Assembly: GCF_003696365.1 (NCBI RefSeq)
Contig: NZ_RFFM01000002.1
Coordinates: 372,001 to 436,000, forward strand
Source of the DNA: Stutzerimonas zhaodongensis
Lineage (GTDB): Bacteria > Pseudomonadota > Gammaproteobacteria > Pseudomonadales > Pseudomonadaceae
Direction: 5' to 3'
DNA: 64,000 nt
Made by a program: the position numbers and the translations under genes. Position 1 is the stretch's first letter. Each line of letters opens with the position of its first letter. Below, piece by piece: positions 11,715 to 21,330 of this stretch. The notes beneath the pieces were generated by a model that worked only from the letters and a program-made list of their open reading frames with translations, did no database searches and was not told where the DNA came from.

Positions 11715-12041
11715 TCACAGCGGCAACTGCCCGAACGCCCAGCGCAACAGAAAGAAGAACAGCAGCCCGCCGGCAATGGTCGCCAGCAGGTTTCGCGTGA
11801 CGGCCGCGATCAGGATCGACAGCACACCGGCCAGCAGGTAGGCGTTGCGCCAATCCAGCGCCCATTCGCCGGTAGGCATCAGCATTCCTGGCACCACGAT
11901 AGCGGTCAGCACTGCGACGGGCACGTAATGCAGCCCCTGCTCAACCAGGCGTGGAAAGCGCAGATTGGGCCAAGCGAAAAAGCTGTATCGCGTCAGGAAG
12001 GTGATGGCGAGCATGCCCAGAATCAGCAGCCAGATTTGCAT
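11715..12041 (-). CDS. azlD: AzlD-family branched-chain amino acid export subunit
   Basis: This 108-residue small membrane protein starts MQIWLLILGMLAITFLTRYS and has four hydrophobic segments, the size and pattern of AzlD. With AzlC it forms an exporter of branched-chain amino acids or related compounds. Its ATG overlaps the azlC stop by one base (TGATG), showing translational coupling. A longer open frame through azlC exists but is only the out-of-frame shadow of that gene. Confidence 0.88.
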   Translation of the reverse strand: MQIWLLILGMLAITFLTRYSFFAWPNLRFPRLVEQGLHYVPVAVLTAIVVPGMLMPTGEWALDWRNAYLLAGVLSILIAAVTRNLLATIAGGLLFFFLLRWAFGQLPL

Positions 12042-12754
12042 CAGCAGGCCTCCCCTTGCAGCTGACGCTCGGCCCGACGCTCGAGCCAGACACCAACGAC
12101 GATACCGGCCAGCGCTGCGGCGATCAGGCCGAGTTTGTAAGGCAGCTCCCAGGTCAGCAGTGCGACGACCGCGGCCACCAGTGCTGATGCCACCTGAGGC
12201 CGAGTGCGCATCATGGGAACGGCGATGCCGATGAAGGTGGCAATCATGGCGAAATCCAGTCCCCAGCTGGCGACATTGGGTACGGCCTGTCCGAACGCGA
12301 TGCCTGCCAGGGTCGCTAGCTGCCAACTGAGATACATGGTCAGACCTGCGCCCAGGAAGTACCAATGTTTGAGCGCGGAAGTGTCGTCCCGCGCATAGCG
12401 GTGCTGAATGACGGCGAAGGCTTCGTCGGTCAGCCAGAAGGCCAGCGGCACACGCCAGCGGCTCGGCAGGTGCCGCACGAAGGGCTGCATCGAGGCGCTG
12501 TATAGTGCGTGGCGTAGGTTGACCACGAAGGTGGTGAGCAATACCACCGCCGCACCCACGCCTCCGGCGATCAGTGTGATAGCGATGAACTGCGCGGAGC
12601 CGGCGAACACGAAGGCCGACATGCCCATTGCCTGCCAGCCGGACAGCCCCGCGCCAATGGCCAGGGTGCCGAAGATGATGCCGAAAGGTACGGCGCCGAC
12701 AATAAGCGGCAGGATATCGCGGCAACCATGCAGGAACTCTTGCGAGCGGGACAT
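12041..12754 (-). CDS. azlC: AzlC-family branched-chain amino acid permease
   Basis: This is a 237-residue inner-membrane protein of the AzlC (LIV-E type) family. GCRDILPLIVGAVPFGIIFG at the N-terminus, FAGSAQFIAI and NLRHALYSAS are family signatures, and about seven membrane segments are visible. It starts at an ATG (12754) behind AAGGAG and is coupled to azlD. The substrate is inferred from the family (leucine, isoleucine, valine or analogues). The 236 bp upstream, to the acetyltransferase gene, hold no recognisable gene. Confidence 0.92.
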   Translation of the reverse strand: MSRSQEFLHGCRDILPLIVGAVPFGIIFGTLAIGAGLSGWQAMGMSAFVFAGSAQFIAITLIAGGVGAAVVLLTTFVVNLRHALYSASMQPFVRHLPSRWRVPLAFWLTDEAFAVIQHRYARDDTSALKHWYFLGAGLTMYLSWQLATLAGIAFGQAVPNVASWGLDFAMIATFIGIAVPMMRTRPQVASALVAAVVALLTWELPYKLGLIAAALAGIVVGVWLERRAERQLQGEAC

Positions 12755-12990
12755 CGGGGCTCCTTAGCTGTGCACCGCACCAAAACGAGCTACGCACCGC
12801 CATCGAGGCCGGAGCGTATGGGAAGATGAAGTCGAACAGATGACCACGGGACGAATCGCCCGTGAGGCCATAGACATTACCCTAATGCGGGGGTCGAGGG
12901 CGACGGCACCATGGTCGACCGTCCATTTGGCAGGCTGCCCGTCACGACTCGCCCACGGGGGGTTCTGGACACTGCGCGCCGATAGGCCGA

Positions 12991-13560
12991 TTAACCCGCA
13001 GCCCTCGCTTCGAGCGCAGACTTTACGTCCGGCCACTCGCGGTCGGTGATGCTATACATCACCGTATCGTCGAGGCGGCCGTCAGCGAGCCGCCGGTGAT
13101 TGCGCAACAGCCCTTCACGATGGGCGCCAAGTTTTTCGATGGCGCGCTGCGAGCGCAGATTGCTGGCAGCAGTCTTCAATTGCAGGCGCACCAGCTGCCA
13201 TTCCTCGAATGCATACCTGAGCAGCAGGAACTTGATCGAAGTATTCAGGCCACTGCCATGCTCGGCGCTGTCGAGCCAGGTCCAGCCCAACTCGGCAGCG
13301 GGCAGCAGCGGGTTGAAGTCGGCAAATCGCGTAGTGCCGACGATGCGCTCGCCCATGCGTAGGGTGAAGACCACAGCCCGGCTGTCGCGTTGCTCGGCCA
13401 GTGCGAGGCGATACCAGTCCGGGCGCAGCGGGCCGCTGAGATAGATGAGTTCATCCCGATTGCGCTCGGCAAGCTCCACCAGCGAAGGGATGTCTGCTTC
13501 CCTAAGCGGGTCCAGGCGCAGAGCACCCCTCTGCAACGTGACCGGGTGCGGCGTGAACAT
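12991..13560 (-). CDS. GNAT-family N-acetyltransferase (RimJ/RimL-like)
   Basis: This acetyl-CoA-dependent acetyltransferase has about 189 residues. The ATG at 13560 (MFTPHPVTLQRGALRL) was preferred because GGAGAGAG precedes it; the longer frame adds a non-conserved leader. ELGWTWLDSAEHGSGLNTSIKFLLL resembles the acetyl-CoA-binding region, and LKTAASNLRSQRAIEKLGAHREG is the typical C-terminal GNAT motif of RimJ/RimL relatives. The acceptor (protein N-terminus, amino acid or antibiotic) cannot be told. It stands alone between intergenic gaps. Confidence 0.88.
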   Translation of the reverse strand: MFTPHPVTLQRGALRLDPLREADIPSLVELAERNRDELIYLSGPLRPDWYRLALAEQRDSRAVVFTLRMGERIVGTTRFADFNPLLPAAELGWTWLDSAEHGSGLNTSIKFLLLRYAFEEWQLVRLQLKTAASNLRSQRAIEKLGAHREGLLRNHRRLADGRLDDTVMYSITDREWPDVKSALEARAAG

Positions 13561-14055
13561 CAGACTCTCTCCAGCGATTGGATGGGGCGCAGTTGTGATC
13601 GCAACGCCAGCAGGAAGTGCCCGGCGATCTATCGCCTGAAGGTCCATCGGCACCGATCAGCTGCCCATGAGCGCCGATCATGCCGGAACCGCTCATGGTG
13701 AGCTTTGCCCTACCGGGCAGATGGTCTAGCTCAACCCTTTCATTGGTTACAGGCGCGACCACTCACCTCATGCGACCATGGTCGCAGCCGCGACACGCCG
13801 CCCCCTTTTGCTGCGAAACTTTGCAGATTCTTCTATCAATAAGTGGCAGCGTCCGGTTATCGAAAACGACCGAGATTGAGCAGCGCACCATGCGCAGATC
13901 CGAGCGTGAATGGCCTGAGTGCTTCGGCAGCCGCCGGCCCGCCTCATGAGTGTGGTCGGATCACCTTGGAATGACGCTGGCCTCGCTTTGCACGGCCCTG
14001 ACTGCTCCTCGGAACAGTTGGCTAGCCCGCTTACATATGTGTTTACGGAGTTCGC
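13561..14055. other. 495-bp intergenic gap, no gene recognised
   Basis: This lies between the divergent acetyltransferase and hybrid kinase genes. Short open frames cross it on both strands, but none has a convincing ribosome site or a recognisable product. It presumably holds the two promoters. I see no clear operator or RNA gene. Confidence 0.5.
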
Positions 14056-17000
14056 ATGTCGTTGTCTGGTGGGCTGATTGCGCTGGTCGCCTTTACCTAC
14101 ATGGCCTTGCTGTTTGCCATCGCGTTTTATGGCGATCGCAACCGCGGCCAGTTGCCCCCGCGAGTACGCGCGTGGGTCTACAGCCTGTCGTTGGCCGTCT
14201 ACTGCACGAGCTGGACGTTTTTCGGCGCAGTCGGTCAGGCGGCCGAACAACTCTGGGCGTTCCTGCCGATCTATCTCGGGCCGATCCTGCTGATGCTGCT
14301 GGCGCCACAGGTCATCCAGAAGATGATCATGATCAGCAAGCAGGAAAACATCACCTCCATCGCCGACTTCATCGCCGCGCGCTACGGCAAATCCCAGACC
14401 CTGGCAGTGGTAGTCACCTTGATCTGTCTGGTCGGCGTGCTGCCTTACATTGCACTTCAGCTAAAGGGCATCGTACTTGGGGTGAACCTGCTGATCGGCA
14501 AGCATAGCGAGGCAGTCGCAGGTGCAGGCACGCAGGACACCGCCCTTATCGTTTCCATGGCCCTTGCGCTGTTCACCGTGCTGTTCGGCACCCGCAACCT
14601 CGACGTCACCGAGCATCATCGCGGCATGGTGCTGGCCATTGCCTTCGAGTCGCTGGTCAAACTGTTCGCTTTTCTTGCCATTGGCGCCTTCGTCACCTTC
14701 GGCCTGTTCGACGGTTTCGGCGACCTGTTCAACAAGGCGCATGACGCACCGGAGTTGTCGGCGTTCTGGCAAGAAACGGTCAACTGGCCGGCCATGTTAG
14801 TGCAGACCACCGTGGCGCTGATGGCCATTGTCTGTCTGCCAAGGCAGTTCCATGTCACGGTGGTCGAGAACATCGAGCCACGCGACTTTCGCTTGGCCCG
14901 CTGGGTATTTCCGCTGTATCTGATACTGGCTGCCGTGTTCGTCATCCCGATCGCCCTGGCTGGGCAATTGCTGCTGCCAAGCGGCATCAGTCCGGACTCA
15001 TTCGTGATAAGCCTGCCGCTGGCCGAGTCGCACCCGGCGCTGGCGCTGCTGGCATTCATCGGCGGCGCGTCAGCTGCGACCGGCATGGTGATCGTGGCCA
15101 GCGTTGCGCTATCGACCATGGTCTCCAACGACATGCTGCTGCCGTGGCTGTTGCGTCGCAAAGAAGCCGAGCAGCCCTTCGAGGTGTTCCGCCACTGGAT
15201 GCTTTCGGTGCGGCGCATCAGCATCGTCGCGATTCTGATGCTGGCCTACGTCAGCTATCGACTGCTGGGCTCCAGCGCCAGCCTTGCAACCATCGGTCAG
15301 ATCGCCTTTGCCGCCCTCACGCAGCTCGCGCCGGCTATGGTCGGCGCACTGTACTGGAAGCAAGCCAACCGCCGTGGCGTATTTGCCGGCCTCGCCGCCG
15401 GTGCGCTGATCTGGCTCTATACGCTGATCCTGCCGCTGCTTGGCTGGCCGCTGGAAATGTTCCCCGGCCTGCAGTGGATGTACACCACCAATCTGCCCTT
15501 CAACACCAGCGCACTGACCCTTGGCGTCACCCTGTCGCTGGTGGGCAATGCGACACTGTTCTTCTGGGTATCTATCCTGTCGCAGACCCGCGTGGCAGAG
15601 CACTGGCAAGCCAGCCGCTTCATCGGCCAGGAAATTCACGCATCCGCCGGCAGTCGTCGATTGCTCGCCGTACAGGTCGAGGACCTGCTTCTACTGGCCT
15701 CGCGCTTCGTCGGTGCCGAGCGCGCAGAACTCAGCTTTCAGCGCTTTGCACGGCGTCATGGCCATGATTACTCGCCCAAGCAGCAAGCCGATGGCCAGTG
15801 GATCGCCCATACCGAACGCCTGCTAGCCGGCGTACTGGGGGCCTCGTCAACCCGCGCCGTGGTCAAGGCTGCGCTGGAAGGCCGAGACATGCAGGTCGAT
15901 GATGTGGTGCGGATCGTAGGCGAAGCCTCCGAGGTGCTGCAGTTCAATCGGGCATTGCTGCAGGGTGCAATCGAGAACATCACCCAGGGTATCAGCGTGG
16001 TCGACCAGTCCTTGCGATTGGTGGCCTGGAACCACCGTTATCTGGAAATGTTCGAGTATCCGGATGGGCTGGTCTACATCGGCCGCCCTATCGCCGACAT
16101 CATCCGCTATAACGCCGAGCGCGGACTCTGCGGACCGGGCGACCCCGATACCCATGTGGCCAAGCGGCTGTACTGGATGCGCCAGGGCCGCGCGCATACC
16201 TCCGAACGAACCTTCCCCAATGGCCGGGTGGTCGAGCTGATCGGCAACCCCATGCCCGGTGGCGGCTTCGTCATGAGCTTCAGTGACATCACCGCCTATC
16301 GTGACGCAGAACGTGCGCTCAAGGATGCCAACGAAGGCCTCGAACAGCGCGTAAGTGAGCGTACCCAAGAGCTGTCCGAGCTGAACAAGGCTCTGACGGC
16401 AGCCAAGAGCACGGCCGAAGCGGCGAGCCAATCAAAGACGCGCTTCCTGGCTGCTGTCAGTCATGACCTGATGCAGCCGCTGAACGCCGCGCGGCTGTTT
16501 TCCGCAGCGCTGTCGCATCAGCACGACGCCTTGCCGACCGAGGCGCGGGATCTGGTCAGGCATCTGGACAGCTCACTGCGCTCGGCAGAAGACCTGATCT
16601 CCGACCTGCTGGATATCTCACGCCTGGAGAATGGACGCATCACCCCCGATCGCAACCCCTTCCCGCTGGCGACACTGTTCGACACGCTGACAACCGAGTT
16701 CACCGTGCTTGCCGCCGAACAAGGGGTCGACTTCCGGGTGCACGGCAGCCGGCTGCGGGTCGACAGCGACATCCGGCTGCTGCGCCGGGTGCTGCAGAAT
16801 TTCCTGACTAACGCCTTCCGCTACGCCAAAGGACGTGTGGTGTTGGGCGTACGGCGCCAGGGTTCATCACTGCGTCTTGAAGTCTGGGACCGTGGCCCGG
16901 GCATCGCCGAAGACAAGCTGCGGGTGATCTTCGAGGAATTCAAACGCCTGGACAGCCACCAGACACGCGCCGAAAAGGGCCTGGGCTTAGGGCTGGCGAT

Positions 17001-17520
17001 CGCGGACGGATTCTGCCAAGTGCTCAATCATCCGCTCTCGGTACGCTCCTGGCCTGGTAAGGGCAGCGTGTTCAGCGTAACCGTCCCGATCGCCAGCCAG
17101 GTCGTCCGGCAGATCGCGGTCAGGGGCGAAGCGCAACAAACCGCGCTGACCGGCATCCAGGTGCTGTGCATCGACAATGAAGACAGCATCCTGGTGGGCA
17201 TGAACAGCCTGCTTTCGCGCTGGGGTTGCCAGGTGTGGACGGCCAGCAACCAGGCCGAATGCGAGGTATTGCTGCGCGAAGACGTGCGGCCGCAGCTGGT
17301 ATTGGTCGATTACCACCTCGACAACGGTGAAACCGGTTCGCAGTTGATGGCCTGGTTGCGCACTCGGCTCGGTGAACCGGTACCGGGCGTAGTGATCAGC
17401 GCAGACGGTCGTCCGGAACTGATCGCAGCGATCCACGCAGCAGGGCTGGACTTCCTCGCCAAACCGGTGAAGCCTGCAGCCCTGCGCGCACTGATGAGCC
17501 GCCACCTGCCGCTGCATTGA
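14056..17520 (+). CDS. Sodium/solute-symporter-like hybrid sensor histidine kinase
   Basis: This 1,154-residue membrane sensor has several domains in order. Residues 1 to about 500 form an SSS (SLC5) transporter-like domain with some 13 membrane helices (NITSIADFIAARYG is typical). A PAS domain follows (VDQSLRLVAWNHRYLEMFEYP), then a short coiled coil (about 755-785). Next come HisKA with FLAAVSHDLMQPLN (phospho-accepting H803), HATPase_c (NFLTNAFRYAKGR, DRGPGIAED, GLGLGLAIADGF) and a C-terminal receiver domain (D1085 in LVDYHL, K in LAKPVKP). This architecture matches the MxtR (PA3271) type of Pseudomonas kinase and is related to CbrA, which regulates carbon use. The MxtR link is from memory, and the signal sensed is unknown. 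Confidence 0.93.
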   Translation: MSLSGGLIALVAFTYMALLFAIAFYGDRNRGQLPPRVRAWVYSLSLAVYCTSWTFFGAVGQAAEQLWAFLPIYLGPILLMLLAPQVIQKMIMISKQENITSIADFIAARYGKSQTLAVVVTLICLVGVLPYIALQLKGIVLGVNLLIGKHSEAVAGAGTQDTALIVSMALALFTVLFGTRNLDVTEHHRGMVLAIAFESLVKLFAFLAIGAFVTFGLFDGFGDLFNKAHDAPELSAFWQETVNWPAMLVQTTVALMAIVCLPRQFHVTVVENIEPRDFRLARWVFPLYLILAAVFVIPIALAGQLLLPSGISPDSFVISLPLAESHPALALLAFIGGASAATGMVIVASVALSTMVSNDMLLPWLLRRKEAEQPFEVFRHWMLSVRRISIVAILMLAYVSYRLLGSSASLATIGQIAFAALTQLAPAMVGALYWKQANRRGVFAGLAAGALIWLYTLILPLLGWPLEMFPGLQWMYTTNLPFNTSALTLGVTLSLVGNATLFFWVSILSQTRVAEHWQASRFIGQEIHASAGSRRLLAVQVEDLLLLASRFVGAERAELSFQRFARRHGHDYSPKQQADGQWIAHTERLLAGVLGASSTRAVVKAALEGRDMQVDDVVRIVGEASEVLQFNRALLQGAIENITQGISVVDQSLRLVAWNHRYLEMFEYPDGLVYIGRPIADIIRYNAERGLCGPGDPDTHVAKRLYWMRQGRAHTSERTFPNGRVVELIGNPMPGGGFVMSFSDITAYRDAERALKDANEGLEQRVSERTQELSELNKALTAAKSTAEAASQSKTRFLAAVSHDLMQPLNAARLFSAALSHQHDALPTEARDLVRHLDSSLRSAEDLISDLLDISRLENGRITPDRNPFPLATLFDTLTTEFTVLAAEQGVDFRVHGSRLRVDSDIRLLRRVLQNFLTNAFRYAKGRVVLGVRRQGSSLRLEVWDRGPGIAEDKLRVIFEEFKRLDSHQTRAEKGLGLGLAIADGFCQVLNHPLSVRSWPGKGSVFSVTVPIASQVVRQIAVRGEAQQTALTGIQVLCIDNEDSILVGMNSLLSRWGCQVWTASNQAECEVLLREDVRPQLVLVDYHLDNGETGSQLMAWLRTRLGEPVPGVVISADGRPELIAAIHAAGLDFLAKPVKPAALRALMSRHLPLH

Positions 17521-17526
17521 GGCGAG

Positions 17527-17552
17527 CTGCGCCAGCGCAAGTGCTGGCGCAG
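17527..17552 (+). terminator. Hairpin after the hybrid kinase gene
   Basis: A perfect 10-bp stem, CTGCGCCAGC and GCTGGCGCAG with loop GCAAGT, lies 7 bp after the stop codon. No T-run follows, so it may be a weak or Rho-assisted terminator or an mRNA 3' stabiliser. Confidence 0.5.
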
Positions 17553-17600
17553 CGAGACGGCTAAACTCAAGCAATTCCCGGTTGTAAGCGAACCCTTACC

Positions 17601-18848
17601 ATGACCCTCGAGCTGTTGTTGAACCTGGCCACCGCCCTGGGCGTCGGCCTCCTGATCGGTACGGAGCGCAGTTGGAGCGGAGGCGATCAGGACGGCCAGG
17701 AGATGGCCGGCATACGCACCTTTGGCCTCGCAGGGCTGTTCGGTGGGCTGGCGGCCCTGAGCGCCAGCCATTTCGGTGTATCCGCCTGGATTGCGATGTT
17801 CGTGGTGCTCGCCTTGCTGACGATTGCCGGCTATGTGATCGAGTCCACCCGCGTCAATGCGGACCGAGGCATGACCACCGAAATAGCGCTGCTATTGACC
17901 TTTCTGCTCGGTAGCCTTGCGGTAGCCGAAAGCCGAATCCTGGCCGCTTCGATAGCGGTGGTGGTGGCCCTGCTGTTGAGCCTGAAGTCGCGCCTGCACG
18001 GTGCCCTGCGCAAGCTCAACGAAGCCGAGCTCGGTGGCGCGCTCAAGCTGTTGTTTATTTCGGTGGTATTGCTGCCAGCGCTGCCGAACCAGGGCTATGG
18101 CCCATGGGAGGCGTTCAATCCCTACACCACCTGGTGGATGGTGGTGCTGATAGCCGCCATCGGCTTCGCCGCCTATGTGGCTATTCGGCTGCTGGGCACG
18201 CGCCATGGTCTACTGGTGACCGCACTGCTGGGCGGTATCGTTTCATCCACCGCCATGACCATCACGCTTGCGCGCCTGGACTCGCCAAAATTGCGGCCGG
18301 CACTGGCAGCCGGCCTGCTGGCCACATCGGCTTTGATGTTCCCCCGCGTGTTGCTCGAGGTCGGGCTGATCAATCGGGCGCTGCTGCCCACCCTGCTCGC
18401 TCCTATGCTGACTGCCGGTTCAATCTACGCTGCGGGTGCTCTACTTTATTACCTGCGCGCCGGCAGGCAGTCGGAAAACGCCGCCGAGCCGCCTTTGAAG
18501 AATCCATTCGAGCTGGGTCCCGCACTGCGCTTCGCCGGCCTGCTGGTGGTGATCCTGTTCCTGGTCGAGGGTGCGCGGCAGTGGATGGGCGACGCGGGCG
18601 TCTATCTGGTTTCGTTGCTGTCTGGATTGACCGACGTAGACGCCATCACCCTGTCTCTATCCAACAGTGCACGCACGGATCTGAGCGAAGAAGTCGCGGT
18701 ACGCGGGATATTTCTCGCCGCTCTGAGCAACAGCCTGGTCAAAGCTGGCCTGATCCTGTTCATCGGGGGCCGCGCGGTGGCGATGATGACTCTGCCCTTC
18801 ATGCTTGGCGGCCTGCTCGCCGGGCTTGCAGTGCTGTGGCTGATCTGA
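17601..18848 (+). CDS. MgtC/SapB-family membrane protein with DUF4010 domain
   Basis: This 415-residue polytopic membrane protein has an N-terminal MgtC-like part (LLLNLATALGVGLLIGTERSW, GIRTFGLAGLFGGLAALS, TTEIALLLTFLLGSLA). The larger C-terminal part is DUF4010-type (LLGTRHGLLVTALLGGIVSSTAMT, VYLVSLLSGLTDVDAITLS). MgtC proteins modulate ATPase activity or Mg adaptation in intracellular pathogens. DUF4010 members have no settled function and may be transporters. It lies 80 bp after the hybrid kinase and converges with rmuC. Confidence 0.88.
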   Translation: MTLELLLNLATALGVGLLIGTERSWSGGDQDGQEMAGIRTFGLAGLFGGLAALSASHFGVSAWIAMFVVLALLTIAGYVIESTRVNADRGMTTEIALLLTFLLGSLAVAESRILAASIAVVVALLLSLKSRLHGALRKLNEAELGGALKLLFISVVLLPALPNQGYGPWEAFNPYTTWWMVVLIAAIGFAAYVAIRLLGTRHGLLVTALLGGIVSSTAMTITLARLDSPKLRPALAAGLLATSALMFPRVLLEVGLINRALLPTLLAPMLTAGSIYAAGALLYYLRAGRQSENAAEPPLKNPFELGPALRFAGLLVVILFLVEGARQWMGDAGVYLVSLLSGLTDVDAITLSLSNSARTDLSEEVAVRGIFLAALSNSLVKAGLILFIGGRAVAMMTLPFMLGGLLAGLAVLWLI

Positions 18849-18863
18849 AGTCGGTGGCAGATC

Positions 18864-20339
18864 CTAGTCCTCGGACTCCTCCAACGGCGTCTCGGCACCA
18901 GCGCGCTCCAGCCAGTCAGCCGGCAGCCGCTTGCTCGCTCGCGCGCCCAGCAGCTTGAGCTGTTCGGCACGACCGACCAGATTGCCGCGGCCATCGGTCA
19001 GCTTGTTGCGCGCACCCAGGTAGGCCTTGTCCAACTGATGCAGCCGCGCGCCGATTTCGTCGAGGTCCTGAATGAAGGCCGCGAATTTGTCATACAGCGC
19101 CCCCGCCCGCTCGGCGATTTCCCGGGCGTTCTGGCTTTGCCGTTCCTGGCGCCAGAGGCTGTCGATCACCCGCAACGTGGCAAGCAGCGTGGTCGGGCTG
19201 ACGATCACGATATGTTTGCTATAGGCCTCTTGAAACAGCTCGGGGTCGCCCTGCAACGCAGCCGCGAAGGCAGCCTCGATGGGCACGAAGAGCAGCACGA
19301 AATCCAGGCTTTGCAGCCCTTCGAGACGCTGATAGTCCTTGAGTGACAAGCCCTTCAGGTGATTGCGCAACGACAGAACGTGCTGCTTGAGCGCCAGTGC
19401 ACGACTGCCGTCGTCTTCGGCGCAGCTCATCGCCTGGTATGCGGTGAGGCTCACCTTGGCATCCACCACCACCTGCTTGTCTCCCGGCAGCTGGATCAGC
19501 ACGTCAGGCTGGAAGCGCTCACCGTCCGGGCTCTTGAGGCTCACCTGCGTGTGGTACTCACGGCCTTTCTCGAGTCCCGCGTGTTCAAGAACGCGTTCCA
19601 GGATCAACTCACCCCAGTTGCCTTGCGTCTTCTGGCCTTGCAGCGCGCGGGTCAGGTTGGTCGCCTCGTCCCCCAGGCGCTGGTTGAGCTGCTGCAAGCG
19701 CTCCAGCTCCTTAGCCAGGGAAAAACGCTCACGCGCCTCGTTCTGATAGCTTTCTTCGACCCTTTTCTCGAACGACTGGATGCGTTCTTTCAGCGGATCG
19801 AGCAACTGGCCCAGCCGTTCATGGCTGGTCTCGGCGAAACGCTGCTCGCGCTCGTCGAAGATCTTGCCTGCCAGCTCAGCGAACTGCGCGCGCAGCTCAT
19901 CGCGTGCACCCTGGAGATCTCCAAGGCGTTGCTCATGTGTTTTCTGCTGCTCATTCAACTCGGCCTTGAGGGCTGCATGGGCGGCGCTCAAGGCGCGCAG
20001 CTCGGCCTGCTGGGCGTCGCGCTCGGCTTGCAGATCGTCCAGGGTTTCACGGGTTTCCACCCGCTGTGCCTGCAACCATTCAGCTTCACGACGCAGGACG
20101 GCAGCCTCGGATTGCAGCGCGGCGCGGGATTCATGAATGTCGGCAAGGTCCTGGCGACTGGTTTCGAGCTGGGCGCTCAAGCCTTCTTGCGCCATTACAG
20201 CCTGGCTCAACCGCTCATCGAGGAGCGACAGCTCAGCTTGCTGAAAGGCCAAGCGCCGCTGCAGCAGCACGGCTACGGCGACCAGTACCAGGCAGAGCAC
20301 GCCAAGCGCAGCGGAAAGATAGAGGGGATCGAATGGCAT
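18864..20339 (-). CDS. rmuC: DNA recombination protein RmuC
   Basis: This RmuC-family protein, linked to limiting inversion at short repeats and carrying a nuclease-like domain, has about 491 residues. The ATG at 20339 (GGAGCCGTAC upstream) gives one N-terminal membrane segment (LYLSAALGVLCLVLVAVAVLLQ). A long Glu/Gln/Arg-rich coiled coil runs over about residues 25-210. The conserved RmuC core follows: TQGNWGELILERVLEHAGLEKG, FQPDVLIQLPGDKQVVVDAKVSLTAY and EAFAAALQGDP-like segments, with SLWRQERQSQNA near the end. Confidence 0.95.
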   Translation of the reverse strand: MPFDPLYLSAALGVLCLVLVAVAVLLQRRLAFQQAELSLLDERLSQAVMAQEGLSAQLETSRQDLADIHESRAALQSEAAVLRREAEWLQAQRVETRETLDDLQAERDAQQAELRALSAAHAALKAELNEQQKTHEQRLGDLQGARDELRAQFAELAGKIFDEREQRFAETSHERLGQLLDPLKERIQSFEKRVEESYQNEARERFSLAKELERLQQLNQRLGDEATNLTRALQGQKTQGNWGELILERVLEHAGLEKGREYHTQVSLKSPDGERFQPDVLIQLPGDKQVVVDAKVSLTAYQAMSCAEDDGSRALALKQHVLSLRNHLKGLSLKDYQRLEGLQSLDFVLLFVPIEAAFAAALQGDPELFQEAYSKHIVIVSPTTLLATLRVIDSLWRQERQSQNAREIAERAGALYDKFAAFIQDLDEIGARLHQLDKAYLGARNKLTDGRGNLVGRAEQLKLLGARASKRLPADWLERAGAETPLEESED

Positions 20340-20418
20340 GTACGGCTCCGGCTGAAGTGCCGGGCAGTATAGCCAGCATGACAACCCAGGTCAGGCCGGC
20401 CCGTCTGCGCTGCAGCTT

Positions 20419-20841
20419 TTAACGCTTGGCGACAAGCCTTTGAAGCAAACGCGAAGCCTCGACAGAACCCTGCGCAGCCGCCTGCTCCAGCCAGTGGCGA
20501 GCCTTGGTCAGCTCCTGGTGTTGCCCCTGGCAGTACAGCTGGCCCAGTTCAAGCTGAGCCTGACGGTCACCGGCACGGGCAGCCTGGCGCAGTAATTCGA
20601 AGCCGATACGCCGATCCCGCTGACTGTCGCAATCATGGCAGAGCAACCGTCCCAGGCGGCTCTGTGCTTCGACTACGCCCTCGAGTGCAGGCTGCTTGAG
20701 GATGCGGCCGGCAATTCGTTTAACACTCTTGGTCTGTCCTAGACGCTGGCTGTCTAGTAGCCACAACGCCATGCGCATGGGCAGGCGTGGAGAAGATGAA
20801 GTGCTCTCGACATTGGTCGAGGCGAGAGGACGCGTTCTCAT
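20419..20841 (-). CDS. Sel1-repeat-type small protein
   Basis: This protein of about 140 residues contains two or three Sel1-like (alpha/alpha) repeats: EAQSRLGRLLCHDCDSQRDRRIGFELLRQAA, then DRQAQLELGQLYCQGQ with ARHWLEQAAAQGSVEASRLLQRL. Such repeats usually mediate protein contacts. No signal peptide is visible. The start is uncertain: ATG at 20841 is used here, but later in-frame ATGs are possible because no strong ribosome site is seen. It lies 79 bp upstream of rmuC in the same direction. Confidence 0.75.
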   Translation of the reverse strand: MRTRPLASTNVESTSSSPRLPMRMALWLLDSQRLGQTKSVKRIAGRILKQPALEGVVEAQSRLGRLLCHDCDSQRDRRIGFELLRQAARAGDRQAQLELGQLYCQGQHQELTKARHWLEQAAAQGSVEASRLLQRLVAKR

Positions 20842-21330
20842 GGTCACCGAATGCTTCGGGGGGACAAGGGCGGGCACTCTACTCCTTTTTTTCGAGAGTT
20901 AAAGTCTTGCAAAAAATCGAAAACCGCGATCTGCGTCACAGTGATATTTAATCCACAGAAGCTGTGGATAACTCAGTGGACAAACAGGGAGCAAATTCAC
21001 CTAGCGCGTGTATTCAGGGGGCTGCAGTCAATCTGACGGTTTTTTGGTCATACCAAAAAATCGTTATATATCAGTAATTTATTCCCGATCTATAAGACGG
21101 CCTGAATTGCGACAGATTGTCATAAGCACTTGACATGAGCAGAGCGAAAATGTGCACAAGTTTGGCGCAGAGAATTTGAATGTGCGTGCAAACAGCTCCC
21201 GCGGCGTAAATATCAGCAATTAAGGGAACTTTTCAGTCGAAATCACGTCACGCCCACTACGCGCCACAGCTGATCGCATCCCCAGCTCCACCCGGCTTAT
21301 GCTACGGCATCGATTTCGACGGGGCAGCTC
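20842..21330. promoter_or_regulatory. Regulatory-rich intergenic region with DnaA-box pair and GntR-type palindrome
   Basis: This AT-rich gap of about 490 bp has no credible gene but three notable elements. A perfect DnaA box TGTGGATAA (20963-20971) forms an inverted repeat with ATCCACA at 20951-20957. A 13-bp inverted repeat (21036-21048 and 21052-21064, one G-T pair) has the core TTGGT-CAT-ACCAA, which fits the FadR-type GntR operator TNGTNNNACNA. A TATATA lies just beyond it. GACA-GAT-TGTC occurs at 21111-21121. Which gene these serve is unclear, since ydbH begins about 270 bp further on. Confidence 0.5.

Noticed and set aside
13561..14055. Possible small gene between the acetyltransferase and the hybrid kinase
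   Set aside because: Frames there lack ribosome sites, and their products are low-complexity translations with no recognisable features.
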